Shown: positions 34,451-43,719 of the stretch, piece by piece | How positions within the stretch are numbered: position 1 is the first letter of the stretch | Layout of the letters: each line of letters starts with the position of its first letter | Assembly: GCA_016718845.1 (NCBI GenBank) | Contig: JADKCK010000064.1 | Coordinates: 1 to 55,002, forward strand | From: Sphingobacteriales bacterium | GTDB taxonomy: Bacteria; Bacteroidota; Bacteroidia; Chitinophagales; UBA2359 | DNA: 55,002 nt | Direction: 5' to 3' | Notes under the pieces: model-generated | What the model was told of the DNA's origin: nothing | The model's input: only the letters and a program-made list of their open reading frames with translations | Databases searched by the model: none | Position numbers and translations under genes: made by a program

Positions 34451-34642
34451 GTGATTAAGGCATTGTTGCCCTACATACCGTATATTACCTAGTGCCAAAC
34501 AATTGTTACCTACTTTTTTGTTTTTTTTTAAAAAAAACAAAAAAAATTTTCCCCACCTTTGGCAAGTGTGCCGAAGGTGGGGAAATGTTATGGTTTATTG
34601 GTTACTATCTAACATCAAGTGGGGCAAGCGACGGTGTTTGTA
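34451..34642 (-). repeat. Leader repeat, copy C (orphan)
   Basis: Nearly identical to copy B, with the hairpin (34548-34559 with 34574-34585), T-run and A-run. Its gene-proximal end stops 15 bp from the IS1-like element, so no DUF6345-like gene follows. It lies downstream of the rhomboid gene and may now serve as that gene's terminator. Confidence 0.85.
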
Positions 34643-34795
34643 GGCGCTTGCTTTGTTTATGGGGGTGGCAGCGGCTTTGAAACTTAGGGTAAGCTAATCA
34701 TCACCCCCCAAAAAGACATTTACCGCGTCAAGCGGGGCTGCACGGGCTTGGTGTTTTAGGTTGGTAAGTGTTTGAGCCTACAAACCATGTCGGCA

Positions 34796-35575
34796 TCAAA
34801 TTTTATCTTTGGGTTTAAAGTCGTATTTTATGTCCCAATCCAAGATGCTGTTGGTATCTTTTTTGGAGGGTGTTTGGTCGGTAGGTTCTATGGTGTCTAT
34901 GGGTATTATTTGTTGTTGTTTGTCTTGTTGTTTGGGTACCCAAAAAGGCTCTTCTATGATTTTGCCTTCGTCTTGGGGTTCGTCTTGCCATGGGAAACGT
35001 TTGGGTGGGTTGATGTTTTTGTAGCGATAGGCGCACCATACGCCAGCTAAGGCTCCAAACAAGTGACCTTCCCAAGATACGCCCTCTTGAATGGGCAGCA
35101 AGCCCCACACCATTCCGCCATAAAACAGGGCTACTATTAGGGCTGTTGCCATAGATTTTACATCGCGACGGAAGATGCCACTAAAAAACAGAAAGAATGC
35201 CAAGCCATAAATAACGCCGCTTGCCCCGATGTGGTGCGATTGTCCGCGTGCCATTAGCCATATACCCAAACCACTTAGGGCGTATACTATAGTAAAGATG
35301 CGTAAGGATACCTGTTTGTAGGTTTGTAACACCAAAAAACCTAATATAATAAATGGCAATGAATTTGAGATAAGATGCTCCCAACTGCCATGTACAAAAG
35401 GCATGGTAAAAATGTGCCAAATGCTTGATACATCGCGCGGCAATACGCCCAAGTTGCTAAAACTAATATGAAACAGTGTTTCTATAATTTTTACCAGCCA
35501 CATTATTGCCACTATTTGCAAGGGTAGTACTATGTTTTGGCGCAGCTCGGACAGTTCTTGCTTGATAGGATTCAT
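34796..35575 (-). CDS. Rhomboid-family intramembrane serine protease
   Basis: A 259-aa inner-membrane protease with about six helices. The catalytic Ser is in HHIGASGVIYG (Ser 119) and His in WEGHLFG (His 171); the conserved WEHLISNSLPF segment supplies the Asn/His of the oxyanion region. A cytoplasmic tail of some 75 residues rich in Lys, Gln and acids follows. Rhomboids cut substrates within the membrane; the target is unknown. Confidence 0.93.
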   Translation of the reverse strand: MNPIKQELSELRQNIVLPLQIVAIMWLVKIIETLFHISFSNLGVLPRDVSSIWHIFTMPFVHGSWEHLISNSLPFIILGFLVLQTYKQVSLRIFTIVYALSGLGIWLMARGQSHHIGASGVIYGLAFFLFFSGIFRRDVKSMATALIVALFYGGMVWGLLPIQEGVSWEGHLFGALAGVWCAYRYKNINPPKRFPWQDEPQDEGKIIEEPFWVPKQQDKQQQIIPIDTIEPTDQTPSKKDTNSILDWDIKYDFKPKDKI

Positions 35576-35757
35576 GGTGAAATTTTGGATTTAAGTGATT
35601 TGACAATCGGGAGTAATTAGCCGATTGATAACGATAGTACCTGCCAATAATTAGTAGGCTATTGGTTGGGGGGGCAAGTTAAAGTTGTTGTATGTGGTTG
35701 TTAAATTAATTACCTACCCAACTTTATGTTTAACAAAAACCAAGGTACTTTAGTTCG

Positions 35758-36729
35758 TTATTCGTCGTCTTCGTCTTCGTCGTCGTTGTTGTTGTTGATG
35801 GCTAATAGTATAATTAGGCGGTCGGGTATGGTAATAAAAGAGTGGTTTTTTTCGTCGGTTTGTACCGGAAACTGTTCGTATTTGCCGTTATAGTACCAGT
35901 AATAATCGTCGGTTATGGGGTATTCGTCTTCGTTATAAATTTTTTCGATTAGTGGATTAAACGAGGCTATAAATTCCATTATTCGTTCGTCGTTAATGGG
36001 GTAGGCAAAGGCGGCTCCTTTGGTGGGTATTACCACAATAGCTCCCATTTCGCCCACGGCAAAGGGGGCGTTTTGTTGCAAATCTATCATATAACTGGCT
36101 GCATAATCGCCGCTAAAAAAGGCAAATACTTCGCTTTCTTCGTCAAGGTCAATGCGGGCAATTTCCATTTTTTCTTCGGCGGTATTTGCCAAGGCATCTA
36201 AAAATAAATCGTTGATAGATTGCTCCCACTCGTTGATATGTTGGCTGTTGACAAAATGAAACTTATCGTCGAAATCAATGACCAAATACGATTGCGTACC
36301 CGGAAAATCGACTCGATAAATTAGTTGGTCTTCTATTTTACGAAAACTGCCGTTGGGTTTTATGAGTATTTTGAGCAACTTACTAGCAAATTCGTAATCT
36401 TTGTAGATATAGTTAAGTGCTGCTTCGTTGGTCGGGAACTTGCTAAAATGAAGTGTAATAATTTCTTCCCATTCGGCGGCATCGGCATTTTTGCATTTGC
36501 GCACCAAATTGTCTAAACTAATGTGTATTTCTTTATGTTCGCCCCAATTACCCATCTTAATAGTGCCGTCGGTTACCGATTGTACGGTTCCTTGTTTGCC
36601 AAGCACTTCTAAACAAATGTTTAAAAGCGTAGTATATTGCATTTGGTCTATCAAATGCTCGTATTGCTGGGGTAATTTACGGTCGATAGCAATTTGTTCT
36701 TTATCTTTATTTATCATCTCTAAAAGCAA
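35758..36729 (-). CDS. Acidic protein of unknown function
   Basis: A 323-aa soluble protein without signal peptide or membrane segments. It starts MLLEMINKDKEQIAID; the second in-frame ATG (MINKDKEQ) is also possible. The middle has FRKIEDQLIYRVDFPGTQSY and the C-terminus ends in an Asp/Glu run (NNNNDDEDEDDE). No catalytic motif or family is recognised. It has its own perfect promoter upstream. Confidence 0.65.
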   Translation of the reverse strand: MLLEMINKDKEQIAIDRKLPQQYEHLIDQMQYTTLLNICLEVLGKQGTVQSVTDGTIKMGNWGEHKEIHISLDNLVRKCKNADAAEWEEIITLHFSKFPTNEAALNYIYKDYEFASKLLKILIKPNGSFRKIEDQLIYRVDFPGTQSYLVIDFDDKFHFVNSQHINEWEQSINDLFLDALANTAEEKMEIARIDLDEESEVFAFFSGDYAASYMIDLQQNAPFAVGEMGAIVVIPTKGAAFAYPINDERIMEFIASFNPLIEKIYNEDEYPITDDYYWYYNGKYEQFPVQTDEKNHSFITIPDRLIILLAINNNNDDEDEDDE

Positions 36730-36755
36730 AAATTAGGTGTTGTTGTATAAAGTGG

Positions 36756-36787
36756 CAAAGGTAATAGAAATTTATTGAACCACAAAA
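36756..36787 (-). promoter_or_regulatory. Promoter for the 35.8-36.7 kb gene
   Basis: Minus-strand TTTTG (36783-36787), 19 nt, TACCTTTG (36756-36763). This is a full consensus match, 27 nt before the ATG. Confidence 0.75.
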
Positions 36788-36819
36788 TTTGGTTATTGGT
36801 CATTGGTTTTTAATGATAG

Positions 36820-36866
36820 AAACAGTCGGTCGTTTTTCTTGTTTTTAGAAAAACGACCGACTGTTT
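36820..36866. terminator. Strong hairpin between terC-like gene and its neighbour
   Basis: Perfect 18-bp stem (36820-36837 with 36849-36866) and an 11-nt loop, with a T-run on the plus side. It probably ends transcription of the TerC-family gene arriving from 37153, perhaps in both directions. Confidence 0.75.
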
Positions 36867-36869
36867 TTT

Positions 36870-37152
36870 TATTAGTGTTACTACAACAAATTTTGTGGGT
36901 AGGTTTGTTATTGTAACGCCCTGTTTTTTTAATTACTCACATTACGCAGGGGTACTACATAATTAAGTGGCATGGGGCTTTGAGGATAATTTGTTATTAG
37001 TTTGCTGCTACTTACCACCCATTAAAAGTTTGTTACTTTTTTCTTGACAAAAAAGCAACCCCCAAAGTCAAGGTTGTATAGTAATTGGCTAAAATAGGCA
37101 ACATTACGCTGAAAAAAATAAACTACGAACACGCCATTTTTTACAGCAACAT
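36870..37152. other. Gap after the terC-like gene
   Basis: No gene seen. An imperfect inverted repeat around CTTTTTTCTTGACAAAAAAG (about 37038) is present. Nothing else is identified. Confidence 0.4.
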
Positions 37153-37842
37153 TTATTGTTTTACTGTTTTCATTTGTATTACGTCAACCAAAAAAGCAAA
37201 TGCCATTGAAAAATAAATATATCCTTTGGGGATTTCAAAATGGAAACCCTCTGCCAAAAGCGAAACGCCAATCATCATTAAAAAACACAATGCTAATATT
37301 TTAAATGATGGATGATGTCTAATAAACTCGCTTATTGGTTTTGAAGCGATTAACATAATAACAACCGTTACAATAACCGCTGTGTACATTACCCAAAGTT
37401 CTTGTACCATTCCAACTGCTGTAATAATGGAGTCGATAGAAAAAACTAAATCCAATATAATTACTTCTGAAAGTAATCTTTTAAAGGTGCTGTTCTTTGG
37501 AACGTTTGGTTTTTCTTCATTGGCAATTTCAGTTTTATGATAAATTTCTTTTGTGCTTTTATAAATCAAAAAAAGTCCACCTAAAATTAGTATTAAGCCT
37601 TTGCCCGAAAAGCTATTACCCCAAAGTGTAAAGAGCGTTTGGTCTAGTTTTAAAATCCAAGCTATAAAAGCTAAAAGACATAACCTCATTACCATAGCCA
37701 AGCCTATTCCCCAAAAACGAAGTTTACTTCTTTGGTTATCGGGCAACTTATCTGCCAAAATAGAAATGAAAATAATATTGTCGATGCCAAGAATTACTTC
37801 AAGGGCAATTAAAGAAATTAAAGGAATTATTGCTTCTATCAT
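37153..37842 (-). CDS. TerC-family integral membrane protein
   Basis: A 229-aa protein with about seven helices. The TerC signature is present: LEVILGIDNIIFISIL in the first helix and LDLVFSIDSIITAVGM in a later one, each with an Asp in the membrane. The family is linked to tellurite resistance and manganese export or metal loading of exported proteins. It stands alone. Start MIEAIIPLISLIAL is well supported. Confidence 0.92.
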   Translation of the reverse strand: MIEAIIPLISLIALEVILGIDNIIFISILADKLPDNQRSKLRFWGIGLAMVMRLCLLAFIAWILKLDQTLFTLWGNSFSGKGLILILGGLFLIYKSTKEIYHKTEIANEEKPNVPKNSTFKRLLSEVIILDLVFSIDSIITAVGMVQELWVMYTAVIVTVVIMLIASKPISEFIRHHPSFKILALCFLMMIGVSLLAEGFHFEIPKGYIYFSMAFAFLVDVIQMKTVKQ

Positions 37843-38261
37843 ATTTGTTCTTTGTTTGTTTATTACCCTCCTTTCGGTGGCTTTTTACAAAATGATTGAT
37901 AATTAGTATTTTATATGCAATATATTTTATGGCTTTACAAAATAGCCAAGCATAAAAATTTGAGTTAGGTCAAAAATAGTGTACCTTGATACAATGCCCC
38001 CCTCACCAACTTGTTAATAATGGCTTATAGGTGTCAAAATCCTTTAATTCGGGATTACCTAGCAGCACACCCACTAGTTGATGTATTGGGCTTTGGGCTA
38101 TGGTTAATTTTGACACAAAGATACGCCAAATTTGCGAGGTTTGCAAATTTGGCGTAAAGGTTTTTTATTTGGATAAATTTGTTTATTGGCAGAACGGTTG
38201 TAATATGGAGCGGACGCAGCAATAGCAAGTCCGATATTATATCACTTGTTATGACCTGTAT
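37843..38261. other. Gap with dispersed palindromic repeat
   Basis: No gene seen. Contains one copy of the palindromic repeat described separately (38083-38157). Confidence 0.5.
38083..38157. repeat. Dispersed palindromic repeat, copy 1
   Basis: A conserved lead (GTATTGG...GGGCTATGGTTAATTTTGAC) followed by a 14-bp stem TACGCCAAATTTGC (38122-38135) and its complement (38143-38156). Further copies are at 53633 and 54931. Confidence 0.85.
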
Positions 38262-38962
38262 TTATTCAATTTTTTTAATATTATATTGTTGGTAATTATT
38301 TTTTGATTTGGACTGATACTTTTTTGTTTCTAGTGGAAAAAATTTTTCATCGATTATACACTCATTCTTCAATAGTAAATAAATAGGGATATTTATCTTT
38401 GTAGTTACCCACATTTCGTAAACTGTACTACCCATTAAATCTCTAAAATTTTTATCGCCGCTGAATTCTTCAAGTTTGATGAAATAACAATTGTATCCAT
38501 AAATTGCTTTTCTTTTAGTCTTATCAACCTCAATGCGATATGAGCAACTATCTCTTTTTAGTTTTGAACCAACTTGATATTCATTAGTCTTACTGTCTAT
38601 CACATATATAGAATCACTTTCTGGGCGGTATATTAATTTATTTGTGTACTTATTTTCAATATATCGTTGCCTTTTGCCAATCATTTCCAACCGCTTCAAT
38701 ATATATTTCGTTCAGATATTTTAATTCCCTTTCTACCTTTTCATTCATTAGTTTTTGAAACTTTATTTTGAACGAATCAGTTAGACCTAGACTATCTAAA
38801 TTCTCTAGGTAAGTTTCAATTTGATTTGTCATTTCAGGAATTTGTTCAAATTTGGATTCTACTGTAAAGGTCAATTTGTTTAGTCCAGAATACGTGGAAT
38901 TCGTTTTAAAAACTGAACATGACACTAAGGCTAGTAATGATAAGAGTGTAATGTTTTTTCAT
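38262..38962 (-). pseudogene. Lipoprotein of unknown function, two frameshifts
   Basis: Three consecutive frames form one protein. A signal peptide from 38962 (MKKHYTLIIT) shifts into ALVSC, a lipobox, and SVFKTNSTYSGLNKL (frame at 38656-38925). A second shift near the IYIEAVGNDWQKAT overlap leads to the C-terminal part (38262-38699), which includes KRKAIYGYNCYF and YEMWVTTKINIP, a pattern like GLPGLI/DUF4412 lipoproteins. Total about 230 aa. The breaks lie beside the G-rich tract, so consensus error is as likely as true decay. Confidence 0.6.
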
Positions 38963-38981
38963 GTATTTTTTATGTGCCATA

Positions 38982-40051
<1,070 letters not shown>

Positions 40052-40105
40052 CAATTATTACATATTGTATATTAGTTGCATTTAATAATTACACATATTA
40101 AACTG

Positions 40106-40543
40106 TTATTCTAAATTTTCTAAGTCATTCAAATCTTTATATCTTCCTGATGCTTTTTTATTTTTTTTCAGATTTTCTAAATCAATGAAGTCAATTTTTA
40201 TCCCAGCAATATCAAATGAAACTTTTTGGGGATAACATTCATCAAATTCCAATCCACTCACACTTGTCAATAAATCAATTCTATTTGGTGGATAGCCCAA
40301 TTGAATTACTTTATTTGGTTGTAAAAAATCATCTATTTTTATAGATAATGAACCAAAACCAAAATTTAAGGCTTTAATCAATCTTTCTGCATTTGATTTA
40401 TCTATCCCAAACTAAATATCAATATCATTTGTATATCTTGGATACCCATGAATGGTTACAGCATATCCGCCAACTACAAGATATTTAATGTTGTGAGAGT
40501 TCAATAATTCTATAAACTCTCTGAAATCCTTGTTCAGAACCAT
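40106..40543 (-). pseudogene. Nucleotidyltransferase (DUF6036/AbiEii-like), nonsense codon
   Basis: A 146-codon gene starting at 40543 (MVLNKDFREFIELL). The nucleotidyltransferase core is clear: YLVVGGYAVTIHGYPRYTND, then DIDI. The codon after DIDI is TAG, where Trp (TGG) would be expected. The frame then continues uninterrupted (FGIDKSNAERLIKALN, GYPPNRIDLLTSVSG) to the stop at 40106. Such proteins form pairs with a small upstream partner and some act as toxins or antitoxins. The single stop could be a true mutation or an error. Confidence 0.75.
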
Positions 40544-40691
40544 ATTTCCAAATTATAAATTGTAATCGTAATTGTTCAAGTGTTTCCAATCTTTTTTCAA
40601 TAGATTGACTTTGCCAAAACTTAAAATCGTTTTCCTTTGAATTTAAATCTACAATTTTTAATGTATTTTTATCAACTGTTTCATCAAGCAT
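40485..40691 (-). CDS. Small partner gene of the nucleotidyltransferase
   Basis: A 68-aa protein (DLNSKENDFKFWQSQSIEKR, LRLQFIIWKYGSEQGFQRVY) of a small family typically encoded just before a nucleotidyltransferase of this type. It overlaps the nucleotidyltransferase start by about 60 nt. The pair resembles a toxin-antitoxin-like module, but activity cannot be inferred. Confidence 0.6.
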   Translation of the reverse strand: MLDETVDKNTLKIVDLNSKENDFKFWQSQSIEKRLETLEQLRLQFIIWKYGSEQGFQRVYRIIELSQH

Positions 40692-40832
40692 ATTTATTGA
40701 TTTTGATTGTTTAAGTAAATAGTTAATTTGTTATCAAGTTGCAAGTATTTAGAAAAACAATAAATATATCAAATTGTAGTCCAGAATAAATACAGAATAA
40801 AAAATGAATATTTATAGGTTATTGATAATTCC

Positions 40833-40943
40833 GCTGAAAAAAGGTCATTTTGGGTGTAATTTGATTGAAATGTCAATATAAAAATCGCTATCTTTCAGTA
40901 TCTTATAAAAATAAAAAAAATGCGAATTAGTGCCTTTTTCAGC
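40833..40943. mobile_element. Possible MITE (111 bp)
   Basis: Ends GCTGAAAAAAGGTCA and TGCCTTTTTCAGC form imperfect terminal inverted repeats around AT-rich sequence with no frame. No second copy is seen in the window. Confidence 0.35.
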
Positions 40944-41036
40944 AGACTCTTGAATTAATTGCCGCAAACTTATTTATGTACGCCCCAAAACCTGCACACC
41001 CATCGCCAAACTTTGCTGTATATAATGGGTGTCTTT

Positions 41037-41118
41037 TATCAGCGGCAAATATAAAACGTTTTTTCAGTTTAAGCAAGTTTTGGAGGAAAAATAACACATT
41101 TTTTTTTACCCCAATTAA
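41037..41118 (+). repeat. Dispersed 82-bp repeat, copy 1
   Basis: About 80 percent identical by eye to 54811-54892, with a shared core TTTTGGAGGAAAAATAACAC. Non-coding. Confidence 0.65.
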
Positions 41119-41137
41119 CATTTGAAGTAAAAAACAA

Positions 41138-41185
41138 AAAAAGCACACTTTTTACAATGTTTTTTGTAAAAAATTGTGCTTTTTT
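41138..41185 (-). terminator. Terminator after the lactone oxidase gene
   Basis: A long imperfect stem (about 20 bp; AAAAAGCACA...TGTGCTTTTT) followed on the minus strand by a T-run. It lies 70 nt past the stop at 41256. Confidence 0.75.
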
Positions 41186-41255
41186 AATGCGTAAATCACT
41201 GATTATCAACGCCTATTTTCAAAAAATGTTTTTTTAACAATACCAATTGTGGGTT

Positions 41256-42572
41256 TTAGGCTTTGGGCAAATCAAGCCCAAAAAGCAGGCGCAAATAGCC
41301 GTTTATAAACAGTTGTTGTGGGTCGAGTTGTTGCCTGATGGCTAAAAAATCGTTCCAATGTGGGTACATTTGGCTCAGTTTATTGGCTTGGCAATTGTGC
41401 ATTTTACCCCAATGTGGTCTGCCGTTGTATTTTTGTAGTATGGCTTCGCAGGTGTTAAAATAGTGTTGATAGGGTTTACCTTTAAACACATGCAGCGAAA
41501 TATGTGCCGAGTCGCGCCCATAAGCGGGGCTTAACCAAATGTCGTCGCCTTTTAAAAAGCGGCATTCTATCGGAAAGTGCACTTCAAATTTATGCTCGTC
41601 AAAGGCTGCTCTAATGTCGTTAAATGCTGCCTCGAAATGCTCGATAGGTATGTTGTACTCCATTTCGTTGAACTTTACCAAACGGGGCGTGGCATATACC
41701 TTATGGCTCCAGTTTATGCGTACTTCGGTTTGTGGCAATACTGCTGCCGTAAGGCGTGCTACTGCTGCCGATGTATTAGGTTTAATGCGGGTAATGGTGC
41801 TGATGGCGCCAAAAAGCCCGTTTTCAATCAAATAATCGTTAAAAAAGTTGCCGATACTTCGTTCAATGGGTGCTTCGTTGGTTAGGTTCGAGCATTTGGG
41901 TTGTATGGTATCGGTGTGCGGAAACCAATAAAACTCGTAGTTGCGGTTGTTGGCAATATTGTGTTGTAGGTTTTGTAGGCAATCGGCAACGGTTTGTTTG
42001 CTTGCCACATATTTTAGTTTATAGGCAGGCACACATTGCAGGGTAATGTGGCTAATAACGCCCAAGGCACCCAGCGACACCTGTGCAGCTTTAAAAATTT
42101 CGGCATTGTGGCTTGCCGAGCAGTTTATTATCTCGCCCGATGCCGTAATTAAACGCAAAGCAACTATTTGGGTAGGAATAATACCAAAGGCAATGCCTGT
42201 GCCATGTGTGCCTGTGCTAATGGCTCCGGCAATAGCTTGCACATCAATATCGCCAAGGTTTTCCATTGCCAAACCTTGTTCAAACAGTAGCTTACCTAGG
42301 TATTTTAGTTTAGTACCTGCTTTTACGGTGGCTTGTCGTTTTTCTTTATCTATATGTACAACACCTTGGTAATTATCGAGCGACATAAGGGTGTGGTCGG
42401 TTTCTACTAAGGGTGTCCATGAGTGTCCCGACCCTACTACGCGCAACTCTTGTTTGTTGGCAACGCTTTTTTTTATGGCGGCAATAATTTCTTCTTCGGT
42501 GTGTGGGTAAACTATTTTTTGGGGATTAAATTGTACAATACCCGACCAGTTTTGCCAATGATTTTTGCTCAT
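41256..42572 (-). CDS. FAD-dependent sugar-lactone oxidase (D-arabinono-1,4-lactone oxidase type)
   Basis: A 438-aa flavoprotein of the gulonolactone/arabinonolactone oxidase family. The FAD-binding half (about 15-180) shows VVGSGHSWTPL, IDKEKRQATVKAGTKLKYLG and GAISTGTHGTGI. The C-terminal ALO domain ends with the RPHWGKMH motif typical of these oxidases. It would oxidise an aldonolactone or a related sugar acid. No pathway partners are nearby. Alternative members of the family oxidise alditols. Confidence 0.88.
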   Translation of the reverse strand: MSKNHWQNWSGIVQFNPQKIVYPHTEEEIIAAIKKSVANKQELRVVGSGHSWTPLVETDHTLMSLDNYQGVVHIDKEKRQATVKAGTKLKYLGKLLFEQGLAMENLGDIDVQAIAGAISTGTHGTGIAFGIIPTQIVALRLITASGEIINCSASHNAEIFKAAQVSLGALGVISHITLQCVPAYKLKYVASKQTVADCLQNLQHNIANNRNYEFYWFPHTDTIQPKCSNLTNEAPIERSIGNFFNDYLIENGLFGAISTITRIKPNTSAAVARLTAAVLPQTEVRINWSHKVYATPRLVKFNEMEYNIPIEHFEAAFNDIRAAFDEHKFEVHFPIECRFLKGDDIWLSPAYGRDSAHISLHVFKGKPYQHYFNTCEAILQKYNGRPHWGKMHNCQANKLSQMYPHWNDFLAIRQQLDPQQLFINGYLRLLFGLDLPKA

Positions 42573-42609
42573 TATAACGTAGTGTATGTAGTGTTTGATT
42601 TTTGTTGTT

Positions 42610-43686
42610 TTATACCTCCAAGCTTGCTTGTTTAGGCATAGCAGTTACGTCTGTTTGTGGTTCGGGATAGTAGTCGCAGGGTAAATCAATGGCAAATATG
42701 GTACCTTGGGGTTCGTTATCGCTTACAACTATGGTGCCGTTGTGTAATTCAACTAATTGTTTTATAATAAACAAGCCCAAGCCTGTACCTTTGGTTTTGC
42801 GGGTGTCTTCGCTACCAATTCGATAAAATTTGGTAAAAATTTTCTTTTTTTCGGCATCTGGTATACCCATACCTTGGTCGGCTACTTTAATTTGTGCCGT
42901 GTTATGCTCGGTATGTTGTAGGCTTACTTGTATGGGGCTATTAGCGGCTGAGTATTTGATGGCATTTTCTAATAAATTAGTTATCATAGATACTAAGGCA
43001 ATACCGTCGCCATGCACATATAAATCGCTGCTAATGTTGGCAGTAATTCGGTCGGCAAGATTAAAATTAGCTGAAAATTTCTGAACGGTATCTTCTATTA
43101 GGTTACTTAGATTTACCTCTTCGTTAACAAACATATTATTTTGTTCGGTTTCGAGTTTGGCGGCAAGTAAAATATTTTCGACTAAGTTTTGTAAACGCTC
43201 GGTATCTTTTATCGAGTTACCCAATAGGCGAAGTTGTGGTGTTCTATCTAATTGTCTATTATATAAAGTTTGAAGTGACAGTTTAATACCTGCAATGGGC
43301 GATTTTAGCTCGTGGGTAATAGATAGCAAAAAATTGCGCTGTTGCATGCTAATTTGTGCATCGCGGCGCAAACCTGCATGTATTTTATAGGTGCCAAAAA
43401 ACAAAATAATAAAAAACACTAAGGCTTCGCCGATTATCATATTTAATTTTGCATTATAATCAATAATGGCTTTGTCTTTTGTAATAGAGTTTTCCTGTAC
43501 GATATCGGGGTTTAGCTTATATTTTTCAAATTGCAGCTCTGCTTTTTCGAGTTTTAAATTGTATTGTTCGCGTATGTTTTTGACGTGAAAAAATGTCCAC
43601 CATAAAAAAGCGGCGAATATATACGTAACTAAAAAGTAAAATATAACCAACGATTTAGAGCGTTGAGGTTCGAGTTTTGAAAACAT
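42610..43686 (-). CDS. Sensor histidine kinase
   Basis: A 358-aa membrane kinase with two helices (about 12-34 and 84-102) around a short periplasmic coiled segment. The dimerisation domain has the phosphorylated His 125 in FLLSITHELKSPIAG. The ATPase domain shows NLLENAIKYS (N box), VADQGMGIP (G1) and KGTGLGLFIIKQL (G2). No response regulator gene is adjacent, so it is an orphan in this window. The next gene upstream, 33 nt away, is the RamB/ScfR-like regulator, which may be co-transcribed. Confidence 0.93.
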   Translation of the reverse strand: MFSKLEPQRSKSLVIFYFLVTYIFAAFLWWTFFHVKNIREQYNLKLEKAELQFEKYKLNPDIVQENSITKDKAIIDYNAKLNMIIGEALVFFIILFFGTYKIHAGLRRDAQISMQQRNFLLSITHELKSPIAGIKLSLQTLYNRQLDRTPQLRLLGNSIKDTERLQNLVENILLAAKLETEQNNMFVNEEVNLSNLIEDTVQKFSANFNLADRITANISSDLYVHGDGIALVSMITNLLENAIKYSAANSPIQVSLQHTEHNTAQIKVADQGMGIPDAEKKKIFTKFYRIGSEDTRKTKGTGLGLFIIKQLVELHNGTIVVSDNEPQGTIFAIDLPCDYYPEPQTDVTAMPKQASLEV

Positions 43687-43719
43687 AAGGTGATGAGTTA
43701 ATGGGTAATTATTTGGGGT

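Larger units (their letters stand above)
40692..41255. other. Gap with repeats
   Basis: No credible gene. It contains a MITE-like pair of inverted ends (40833-40943), one copy of a dispersed 82-bp repeat (41037-41118) and a terminator hairpin (41138-41185). A 69-codon frame at 40939-41148 is mostly repeat sequence. Confidence 0.5.

Noticed and set aside
34310..34540. 76-codon minus-strand frame
   Set aside because: It spans the IS end and leader copy C; the same sequence appears as a false N-terminal extension of the cassette 2 DUF6345-like frame.
40939..41148. 69-codon frame on the minus strand
   Set aside because: It mostly translates the dispersed 82-bp repeat and a terminator hairpin; no family features.
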